In this document: positions 57,001-64,000 of the stretch, piece after piece | How positions within the stretch are numbered: position 1 is the first letter of the stretch | Layout: each line of letters begins with the position of its first letter | Assembly (NCBI RefSeq): GCF_040958095.1 | Contig: NC_091152.1 | Coordinates: 19,142,381-19,206,380, forward strand | Length of the DNA: 64,000 nucleotides | Reading direction: 5' to 3' | DNA from: Procambarus clarkii | Lineage: Eukaryota; Arthropoda; Malacostraca; Decapoda; Cambaridae | The notes under the pieces: generated by a model | The model's database searches: none | Told to the model about the DNA's origin: nothing | Seen by the model: only the letters and a program-made list of their open reading frames with translations | Program-made: the position numbers and the translations under genes

Positions 57001-60000
57001 ATTATGTCGACAAACAGCGCTCTTTAAAGAAAAAAACAGACATTGGTTGACAATAGAAGGGTAAGGTAGGTTACAGGGAATTTATTAGGTATAGCTTCGC
57101 TTTTAACTTAAACTGGTTGAGAGGTACAGTCTTTAACATGGTTGGGAAGGTCATTCCACATTCTGGGCCCCTTGATTTGTAGAGCATTTCTAGTTTGATT
57201 AAGTCGTACTCTAGGAATATCAAAACTGTATTTATTTCTGGTGTGATGCTCATGGGTTCTGATACAACCTTCTATGAAGCTTTTGAGATCAGGATTGGCA
57301 TTATAGTTTAGCGTTTTATATATGTATAATACACATGAGAGAATGTGCAGTGACTTAATGTCTAACATATTCAGAGATTTAAGTAGGGGTACCGAGTGGT
57401 GTCTGGGGCCAGAATTGGATATTGTCCTAATAGCAGCTTTGTGTTGAGTAATTAGAGGACGTAAGTGATTTTGGGTAGTAGAGCCCCAAGCACAAATACC
57501 ATAGTTGAGATATGGATAGATAAGGGAGTAATAGAGAGTCACCAGGGCAGGGCGTGGTACATAATATCTGATCTTAGAAAGAATGCCCACAGTTTTTGAA
57601 ACTTTTTTTGATATGTTTAGAATGTGTCCCTGGAAATTAAACTTGTGGTCAATGAGAATGCCAAGGAATTTGCCATCTAATTTGTTACAAATTTGGGTAT
57701 TGTTTATTTTGAGATTTATTTGATTAGAGGATTTATTGCCAAACAGAATATAAAAGGTTTTGTCAATGTTAAGGGTGAGTTTGTTGGCAGTTAGCCACAG
57801 ATGGACTTTATTTAGCTCAGTATTTACTGTGGCATTTAGAGCAAGGGGATCAGGACTGGAGTAAATGAAGGTTGTGTCGTCAGCAAATAGAATTGGTTTG
57901 AGGTGTTGGGAGGCATTTGGAAGGTCATTAATGTAGATGAGAAAGAGGAGAGGGCCAAGTATGCTGCCCTGGGGAACACCAATGTTGATGGGTAGGGTGG
58001 GAGAAATTGTATTATTCACAGAAACATATTGGAGCCTGTCAGTAAGGTAGGATTTGAGGTATTGTAGGGAGTGTCCTCTGACTCCATAATGATGTAATTT
58101 AAGAAGAAGGTTTTGGTGGTTGACAGTGTCAAAAGCTTTACGCAGGTCCACAAACAACCCAACAGAGAACTCATTTTTATCAAGAGCTGTATGAATCGAG
58201 TTAAGCATACTAATAAGTGCATCGTTAGTGCTTTTTTGGGGTCTGAAGCCATATTGGCAAGGGCTAAGTATATTGAGTTTGGCTAGATATGAGTAAAGCT
58301 GCTTATAGATTAGTTTTTCAAAAATTTTTGACAAGTTTGGCAGGATAGATATAGGTCTGTAGTTGTTAACATCTGTGAGATTACCACATTTGTGGACAGG
58401 CGTTACTCTCGCTTTTTTTAGAATATCTGGGAAGGTTTGGAGTTCAAGTGACTTGTTGAAGAGCAAAGCAATAGCAGGGGCTAAAGATCTGGAGGCTTTT
58501 TTGTAAATTAAAGTTGGTATCTCCTCAAGGGCACCAGACTTGGTTTGAAGGGAAAGGATTATCTCATTGACGTCAGTGGAATTAATAGGCTTTAGGTACA
58601 GAGACTGTGGATAGTTACCTGAAAGATAGTCATTAATGTCTGTACTGGAAGATGGAATATCATTTGCAAGGGATGAACCAATGGAAGAGAAGAACCTATT
58701 GAACTCAGTAGCAGAATCAGAGGCTGAAAGCTGACCATCGTTATTAGACAGGAGAGTCGGTTTGTTATTTAAAGACTTCTTTGATCCCAATATTTGAGAA
58801 ATTGTGCTCCAAGTTTGTTTAATGTTGCTCTTTATTTGGGTAAATTTATCTTCATAGTATTTAGTTTTGGCTCGTCTAATTATCTTAGACAGCAATAATG
58901 AGTAATTCTTTGAGAATTCTTTGGAGACAATTCCTAACCTATACTTCTTCTCAAGGTCATGTTTTTTATTGTATATAAATATATCTCAAGGTCATGTTTT
59001 TTATTGTATATAAATATAAATATTATTGTATATAAATAAATATATATTTATTGTATATAAATATAAATGTATATATATTTATTGTTTTTATTATTGTATA
59101 TAAATAAATAATCAAATATACTGTAATTTTCATGTATTGTAATATTTATAATTCATAAGATAATCAGCGATACTAATAATCTACTGCACCACACACAAGT
59201 TTAGTCACATATATATCTTTGGATTTTTTTGTTTAAGTGTATGCTTAACTCATTTTCTCTGAAATGGCTTGAAGAATATAATTTTCTGTAATTAAAATTC
59301 TAGGGCATACTCAAATAGTTTTTGATTTTCATATTTCACATGTTTGGGAATAGTACACCATATTGTTACGGGCTCACCATAGCCCGTGCTACATGGACAC
59401 TTCGTTCTGAGTAGTTAAATCAAAAAACAACAACAACACCATATTAAATGTAACAAAACTTAACAAAATCTAAACTATCTTAATCTTAACTTGAACTGAA
59501 CCTAACCATACCATGGATAAGGAGAAAATAATTGCACTAATTCTGTAGTGGCATTGAAGTGATTACTTCAGGAGGACAGATTAGAACAAGAAAGCTCAGG
59601 AAAATAACTGTTTCGGAGACGGATATCCGGACAGGTATCTGGAGACGGATATCCGGACGGGTATCCGGAGACGGATATCCGGATGGGTATCCGGAGACAG
59701 ATACCTGTTCAACCAGGTATCGACCAGACGAAAAAGTCAAATCTATAGTCACTGTGCCATATGAAGAGGCGACAATGAAATAAAGAAGAACACCTGCGGA
59801 TGACCGAATAGTTTAAAAAATATATGCAAGGATGCATGAATGACCATCCACCCCATCAAAGATGCCTACACAAGAACGGACCAGCCATGAGTACAATCGA
59901 CACACCACGCAAGTAAAATATGGGTGCCAGACTCTGAACCACAAGAGGAACAAACCCTGAATACTGTTGAGAGCAGCGGCGATAATAGAACCATAGGCGA

Positions 60001-61296
60001 TGAGTCACAATAACGTGGCTAAAGTATGTTGACCAGACCACACACTAGAAGGTGAAAGGACGACGACGTTTCGGTCCGTCCTGCACAATTCTCAAGTCGA
60101 TTGTGAGAATGGTCCAGGACGGACCGAAACGTCGTCGTCCCTTCACCTTCTAGTGTGTGGTCTGGTCAACAGAACCACAAACAGGGACAGTGCCCAAAGG
60201 GTCCTCAGAGAAACGGGGAATAAAGGCCATACAGCCAAAGCAGTCCGTCACACAACCACTCGGCAAGGCAATGAGGAGACCGGGCGCCCCTTACAAAAGA
60301 GAAATGATACACCAGCCAAGACCAGCAGCAGCATGGAAGGAACACCTTACTAGCGGCCCAGACCAGGTTCAAGCAAGACAACCTGGATAAAGCCTTGAAC
60401 CCTGGCTAGCAGACAAACCAACCAGCTAGGTGCCCAAACCAGACAGTCTTCGAGGGCAGGCAAAAACGCGGGAGCCCAAAACACAAAACTCAGCCTCAGC
60501 CTCCCCCCCCCCCATCTAACCAGAGAATGTCCCAAGTGCCATAGACCAACCAAAAGACCAAAGAGCCCCATGGTTGACCAAAGAGTCCAAACAGCCTTCA
60601 ACACCAGGAAACCCAAAATGCCCCAAGATGCAGCCCGGAGACCCAATGAGTCACAAACCAAGTCTTTTAACTGCTGGAGCAGAAAACAACTCAAATGAGA
60701 CCAAGTATAAATTATGACCCGAAAGAAACTCTAAGAAACCTGAGAAGGTGAAAACCCGAAGCACATATATGGAGACCAGAGCAGCAAGGAATACACCGGA
60801 AGAAGGGCATTATAATACATATTGTACAGACCAGTACTTCCATGTCTAACAAACTGAAGCCCATTCTTTACATTCCAATTAGGTGAAGATAATGTATACA
60901 CTTAATGTGCATCCTCAAACAGGTGTAAAATATTCCCACCTAGGCTACATAAATAGCCTAGGTGAAACCTAGGCTAGATAAGGCTAGGCTAGGTGAAACC
61001 TAGGCTAGATAAGGCTAGGCTAGGTGAAACCTAGGCTAGATAAGGCTAGGCTAGGTGAAACCTAGGCTAGATAAGGCTAGGCTAGGTGAAACCTAGGCTA
61101 GATAAGGCTAGACTAGGTGAAACCTAGCCTAGATAAAACACGAGACATGAAAGTTGTAATAAGCTAATGTTAACGTTACAGAACAAGAAGATAAGCCTAC
61201 AATTCTACAAATAATGTCAATCAGAAGTACCTTCGCTTCAGTGCTGGCCCAGGTGGCCGCCACCATCAACACCACCACAGCTGCCCACACCTTCAT
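42071..61296 (-). CDS. SPARC: SPARC (osteonectin / BM-40), eight coding exons
   Basis: Secreted calcium- and collagen-binding basement-membrane glycoprotein. Coding exons: 61296-61231, 52567-52472, 50355-50121, 49174-49059, 47664-47518, 45327-45125, 43415-43268 and 42121-42071; 1,062 nt, 353 aa, all junctions phase-consistent with GT/AG. Residues 1-20 signal peptide ([18 protein letters not shown]); 23-54 charged helix ([18 protein letters not shown]); 55-132 acidic Glu/Asp region with VEEDGDEP repeats; 133-220 follistatin-like/Kazal module ([34 protein letters not shown] with an NET glycosylation site); 221-353 extracellular calcium domain ([47 protein letters not shown]) with EF-hand loop [12 protein letters not shown]. 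These follow arthropod SPARC closely; fly SPARC is about 300 aa, and the extra length here is mainly acidic. An acceptor (tttctttgcag) lies 2 nt before the ATG, so a 5'UTR exon is expected upstream. The exon 1 donor GTACTT is weak. Exon 2 rests on phase and charge rather than family resemblance. Confidence 0.93.
42202..42302 (-). mobile_element. tRNA-derived SINE (third family)
   Basis: Minus-strand 'gtcgtagctcagtcgattaa' (A box) and 'gcaggttcgaatcctcgtta' (B box), ending 'cccttgtggattt'. It lies in the last SPARC intron, 10 bp from an inverted copy. It is tRNA-like but lacks a proper acceptor stem, so it is not a tRNA gene. Confidence 0.65.
42312..42403 (+). mobile_element. tRNA-derived SINE (third family), inverted partner
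   Basis: Same family as 42,202-42,302 in the opposite direction, about 85 percent alike by eye. The pair forms a head-to-head inverted repeat. Confidence 0.65.
42884..43137 (-). mobile_element. tRNA-derived SINE (first family), near complete
   Basis: Head 'gagccggtcggccgagcgga' and B box 'ccgggttcaatcctgg', body 'cccctgttacctagcagtaa', then 'ggtcgaggaccgggctgcgg' and the tail 'ctcaagataacctcaag'. It lies in SPARC intron 7. Confidence 0.75.
43430..45120. other. SPARC intron 6 content
   Basis: A 142-codon plus-strand ORF (43,891-44,319; [20 protein letters not shown]...) looks like part of a dispersed repeat, not a gene: no signal peptide, no recognised domain. A short TA run lies at 43,435-43,452. 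Nothing else was seen. Confidence 0.35.
45545..45880. repeat. Degenerate minisatellite, about 33-36 bp
   Basis: About nine diverged units of the type 'ctggaccactggccacaatg' plus 'cctaatgtgaaca' in SPARC intron 5. Units differ from one another at many positions, so the array is old. Confidence 0.75.
46340..46975 (+). mobile_element. RNase H-type LINE, 3' end
   Basis: Plus strand 46,341-46,661 is open for 106 codons: [18 protein letters not shown], then the Cys/His motif [19 protein letters not shown], ending at a stop. A 3'UTR follows, ending 'gtgcataataaatgaactaa'. It is 5'-truncated. Antisense to SPARC, in intron 5. Confidence 0.75.
47700..49020. other. SPARC intron 4, unique AT-rich DNA
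   Basis: No repeat family or ORF recognised. A 73-codon plus-strand ORF at 48,667-48,888 is hydrophobic by AT content and has no support. Confidence 0.4.
49535..49805 (-). mobile_element. tRNA-derived SINE (second family)
   Basis: Reverse copy with head near 49,803 and tail at 49,535. It retains a body part ('ctgttcacccagcagtgaat' on minus) that is reduced in the copy at 39,246. More diverged than that copy. Confidence 0.7.
50419..52371. repeat. 21-bp minisatellite filling SPARC intron 2
   Basis: About 90 copies of a 20-22-bp unit, 'cctggccaccttcccctgct' plus one base, with variants (tcccc/tccccc, tgcctgg/tacctgg). The array begins about 64 bp before exon 3 and ends about 100 bp after exon 2, so it makes up nearly all of the intron. 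On the SPARC strand it is G-rich (aggggaaggtggccaggtag). All long ORFs here come from a unit that is mostly a multiple of three. Confidence 0.95.
52630..53290 (-). mobile_element. CR1/L2-like LINE C-terminal fragment and 3'UTR
   Basis: Minus-strand coding reads [40 protein letters not shown] and [18 protein letters not shown], then a 3'UTR with 'gccggcttcctgtcc'. Its upstream side runs straight into the 120-bp satellite. The 1,268-codon ORF spanning both is a chance fusion. Confidence 0.7.
53297..56664. repeat. 120-bp satellite, 28 copies, with higher-order structure
   Basis: 28 tandem 120-bp units (start 'tacctggttgatgggg', end 'gcggcccgcaggcccaca') with very low divergence. Marker variants (gcatgg, cttctactcc, ggctggactt, gctcttgctt) recur with period 480 bp (units 1-4 and 5-8) and 720 bp (units 10-15 and 16-21). 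It lies in SPARC intron 1. Because 120 is divisible by three, several 1,100-codon ORFs appear on both strands; they are not genes. Confidence 0.97.
56757..58975 (-). mobile_element. CR1/L2-like LINE, 5'-truncated, with long open RT frame
   Basis: Minus strand is open from about 58,975 to 57,108 (about 620 codons). RT motifs in order: [82 protein letters not shown], then the C-terminal domain ([25 protein letters not shown]). A 3'UTR follows, ending in a (attgt)n microsatellite at 56,790-56,757. The endonuclease and 5' part are missing, so the copy is dead on arrival. The open frame suggests recent insertion. Same orientation as SPARC, in intron 1. Confidence 0.85.
58955..59110. repeat. AT-rich tandem stretch
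   Basis: 'atctcaaggtcatgtttttt' plus 'attgtatataaatata' is repeated twice and then decays into (tataaata) repeats. The first copy overlaps the truncated 5' edge of the LINE. Confidence 0.75.
59364..59440 (+). mobile_element. Dispersed repeat tail with (aac)n
   Basis: 'gttacgggctcaccatagcc' ... 'caaaaaacaacaacaac'. It resembles the 'acgggctattcatgcccgtg' tail at 9,700 in layout (short hairpin, then trinucleotide tail). Family not named. Confidence 0.45.
59614..59707. repeat. 26-bp tandem repeat, 3.5 copies
   Basis: Unit 'ggagacggatatccggacgg' plus 'gtatcc'; contains the palindrome ggatatcc. In SPARC intron 1. Confidence 0.85.
60028..60170. repeat. Foldback hairpin element, 143 bp
   Basis: Arms 'gttgaccagaccacacacta...' and the exact inverse are about 53 bp long, with one base missing in one arm and a loop of about 31 bp. 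It contains 'cgtttcggtccgtcctg'. It looks like a short DNA foldback element; no ORF. Confidence 0.85.
60171..60950. other. Intron 1 stretch, unrecognised
   Basis: A 77-codon plus ORF (60,157-60,390) starts inside the foldback element, and a 114-codon minus ORF overlaps it. Neither has a recognised domain. Composition (Pro/Lys/Gln-rich, purine-rich) suggests a repeat remnant. Confidence 0.3.
60956..61134. repeat. 31-bp tandem repeat, about 5.5 copies
   Basis: Unit 'ggtgaaacctaggctagata' plus 'aggctaggcta'. It lies about 95 bp inside SPARC intron 1 from the signal-peptide exon. Confidence 0.9.
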
Positions 61297-61632
61297 GTCT
61301 GCAAAGAAATATAACATTTAGTTAACTATATCACAAAAGTTGCACAAATAATTAATACGTCCGTAACTAACTTCTTCCTACATCAAATTATTTTTACATA
61401 TGAAAACATACAAAGTTCTGTGTCATTTTATCACGTAACATAGACTTATGTGTGATAAGGATCTAGTTCTTCATCTTGTATATTACTTTTGGTTTTAAAC
61501 TTAACTTTGAGCAAAGTTAAATTTTCAAGTTTATATATGAATGCATTAGACTGTTTTATAACAGGAAATTGTTTCAGCACGTGTTACTCTGGCTATAGAA
61601 GAGCACGCTCTCAGGATATGAAGCCAATATAT

Positions 61633-61836
61633 CCCTGGAAACACAAACCGAAAACTGTCTCTATTTTCCGCTTGTTACAACCTGTAATAAAGTTGTTACA
61701 TCTTGGCTTAACGTATCTATGACGTATTAGACCGTTGTTACAACTTGCTATATTGGTTGTTATAACTGGTTATAGGAGGTGTTAAAACTTGTTCGAACGT
61801 TGTACCAACGTCGTAGTTACGGTGTGTGTATGGCAG
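61633..61836 (+). repeat. Left arm of a long inverted repeat pair
   Basis: Roughly 200 bp ('cctggaaacacaaaccgaaa' ... 'gttcgaacgttgtaccaacg') matching the inverse of 63,524-63,726 at about 90 percent by eye. The same text is not seen elsewhere in the window. Confidence 0.75.
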
Positions 61837-62173
61837 GGATATTAATCCTGCATGTGCCCTATAACGGGGCTTGGGGGCAGCTAGCATCGCTCCCCTAGAA
61901 TTATTTAATTTACTCCATTATTTAATGTAAATATCACATAAAAAATTACTGTATAATAGTTCTAATTGAGATGTAACTCGGTGAGATAATCACAAACATA
62001 ACAGAATGATGATTTGTACTTTGCTTTATAAACACATCAAAATGGTAATAACATTAAACCAAGACATACAACAAATTCAATAAGTAAAACATTACAATTT
62101 GGTGCATGCAGTGCCACAATCTCGGGGAATTCCGGCTAATAGAACTGAAACTGTTAAATTAACAGACGAGGCT

Positions 62174-62435
62174 GGAGCCAGATTCACGAAGCAGTTACGC
62201 AAGCACTTACGAACGTGTACACATCTTTCCTCAATCTTTGACGGCTTTGGTTACATTTATTAAACAGTTTACAAGCATGAAAACTTGCCAATCAACTGTT
62301 GTTATTGTTATAAACAGCCTCCTGGTGCTTCCGAGCTCATTAATTGTTTAATAATTGTAAACAAAGCCGCCAAAGATTGAGAATAGATGTATAGGTTCGT
62401 AAGTGCTTGCGTAACTGCTTCGTGAATCTGGCCCC
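62174..62435. mobile_element. MITE copy 1
   Basis: 262 bp with inverted ends (ggagccagattcacgaagca against the inverse of tgcttcgtgaatctggcccc) and further inner symmetry (gtttacatttattaaacagt / inverse). No ORF. About 90 percent like copy 2 at 63,058-63,315. No clear target duplication. Superfamily not assigned. Confidence 0.75.
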
Positions 62436-62605
62436 TGGTCATCAACCTTCCCAATTGTTAAATAATTCCATCAAACCATCCAGTCATGAATGACTCAAGA
62501 TGTGTTCTACCAGACGCCTCAACCATCAACCCAACAACCATTTATAAGCTGCCATGGCAGTCCGTCCTCCTCAGGTTTCCCAACGTCAAAAAAACGGTCA
62601 ATTTA

Positions 62606-62765
62606 GTGTCCTCTCCAAACCTTCCAGAGGACCTTAAACAGGAAAACGGGACAGTAAGTCACTTGCGCCAGCCGCTGCCATTTTCTAGCACGATAATATT
62701 TGGCCGTAAGTAACGCATACGTGCGAAAAGCGACGTTCTTTGTAGAAGGAGAGGTTGGCCATGGG
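62606..62765. mobile_element. Fragment related to the TIR element at 30,828/35,893
   Basis: Shared text: 'tcctctccaaacctt', 'aaaacgggacagta', 'gtcac', 'cgtgcgaaaagcgacgtt'. It represents about one half of that element. Confidence 0.5.
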
Positions 62766-63057
62766 GTGCCTCGAGACGTCACAGTCCTCCGCAAGGTGTC
62801 TGACTTTGCTCTCTGCCCGACAGTATTTTGGTGCGTGTGTGTGTGAATATGTCATAAGTTACATCCAGCAAACTGGTCAAGATTCCTCCAGGACACTTGG
62901 GACAATTTCTAGAGAGGATTCATAGTCCTTCATTAATGAGCAACGCCAGACAGTAAGATACTTTTACTGAGCATCTATCTACCTTAAGAGTCCTCATCCA
63001 GCCCCAGTGGAACTGATCCAGTTATTTTAAAGAAGACCATTCCTTCAGCAATCTTCA

Positions 63058-63315
63058 GGGGCCAGATTCACGAAGCAGTTACGCAAGAACTTACGAACGT
63101 GTGCATCTTTTCTCAATCTTTGCCGGCTTTGTTTACATTTATTAAACAGTTTACAAGCATGAAAACTTGCCAATCAACTGTTGTTATGGTTATAAACAGC
63201 CTCCTGGTGCTTCCGAGCTCATTAACTGTTTAATAATTGTAAACAAAACCGCCAAAGATTGAGAAAAGATGTACAGGTTCGTAAGTGTTTGCGTAACTGC
63301 TTCGTGATTCTGCCC
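63058..63315. mobile_element. MITE copy 2
   Basis: 258 bp, same family as 62,174-62,435, starting 'ggggccagattcacgaagca'. Its right end is slightly decayed (gattctgccc). Confidence 0.75.
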
Positions 63316-63523
63316 TGGGACAGTTCAGAGGTCTCATCCCAGTGCTTACAACAAAAGGCTCTGACCTGGTATTTTCTGTCATGTATATACAATGGCATAC
63401 GAGTAATTATATGTTTTATCATCACTAAAAATTAACCTCATAGTAATGAAAGAATAAAAAAAATTAATTCTGCCCCGAGGGACGAGTTTATTAGGCAGCG
63501 TCACTCATCCTGCGAGTGGACAC

Positions 63524-63726
63524 ACCGCCAAACACACACCGAAACTACTACGTTGGTACAACGTTCGAACAAGTATGACCACCTCCTATAACCAGTTATA
63601 ACAACCAATATAGCAAGTTGTAACAACTTTCTAATACGTCATAAACACGGTAAGCCAAGATGTAACAACTTTATTACAAGTTGTAACAAGCGGAAAATAG
63701 AAACAGTTTCGGTTTGTGTTTCCAGG
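63524..63726 (-). repeat. Right arm of the long inverted repeat pair
   Basis: Inverse partner of 61,633-61,836; the two arms enclose about 1.7 kb that holds both MITE copies. Confidence 0.75.
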
Positions 63727-63936
63727 GGCTCATGCATGCACACCGGCATAGCAGCATGTACAACACTCCCCAATAGGAAGAAAACCCCGCTGGGTTGTTC
63801 ATCATCCTGTGGTTGCCGTAGTTATGGCTCAACACGCCAACTAGAGCGAGTGTGCGACAGAGAGCCATAAAAACGTGTGTTGATGTGCGGACCAGACACT
63901 TCCACCCACCCGCCGGCCCCGCCCGCCCCTCTAAAC

Positions 63937-64000
63937 ATGTCTGTGAAGTATATCGCCATCACCCACGTCCTTACAGCTCTGTCACACATGACTCGATATA
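63937..64000 (+). other. Possible first coding exon at window edge (weak)
   Basis: A GC-rich stretch (63,901-63,935) ends in ATG TCT GTG AAG..., open for 21 codons to the window end. A 'cataaaaac' lies about 70 bases upstream. This could equally be random or the promoter side of SPARC. Too short to judge. Confidence 0.15.

Overview
This window is nuclear DNA of a decapod crustacean, probably a crayfish or lobster. The evidence is a split pigment-dispersing-hormone-like gene, an arthropod-type SPARC gene with eight coding exons, and very heavy loads of tRNA-derived SINEs, RNase H-bearing and CR1/L2-like LINEs, foldback elements and GT/AC microsatellites. Nothing looks bacterial.

Region 1-27 kb: two tandem paralogous genes on the minus strand (called A and B here), which I do not recognise. 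Each has a short first coding exon (ATG plus 22 nt), one huge coding exon, and a non-coding last exon behind a 3'UTR intron. Spliced as read here, they encode proteins of 823 aa (A) and 1175 aa (B). Each protein has a conserved acidic block, a long tandem-repeat centre (different repeat modules in A and B), and one hydrophobic segment close to an acidic C-terminus. The promoter/first-exon blocks of A and B are almost identical although the rest has diverged clearly. Two long degraded RNase H LINEs lie between the genes and in intron 1 of B.

Region 27-38.4 kb: LINE/SINE/microsatellite debris, then a plus-strand three-exon gene for a secreted neuropeptide precursor. It ends in a dibasic-flanked, amidation-ready peptide that begins exactly like PDH/PDF (NSELLNTLLG) but has an unusual C-terminal half. 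Its first intron holds a recent, non-autonomous LTR element with apparently identical LTRs, which itself landed inside a TIR element.

Region 38.4-42 kb: SINEs, a LINE fragment and a degraded mariner/IS630-like transposon. Region 42-61.3 kb: SPARC (osteonectin/BM-40) on the minus strand, 353 aa, every exon junction phase-consistent. Its introns hold a 21-bp minisatellite that nearly fills intron 2, a 28-copy 120-bp satellite with higher-order structure, a long open LINE reverse-transcriptase ORF, and several SINEs. Region 61.3-64 kb: foldback/MITE-like elements, including two copies of one MITE lying between two inverted 200-bp arms.

The secreted products fit ordinary roles: SPARC in basement membrane and calcium binding, the PDH-like peptide as a hormone or neuromodulator. 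I see no operon-like or functional link between the genes. The A/B pair is the strongest candidate for something undescribed.
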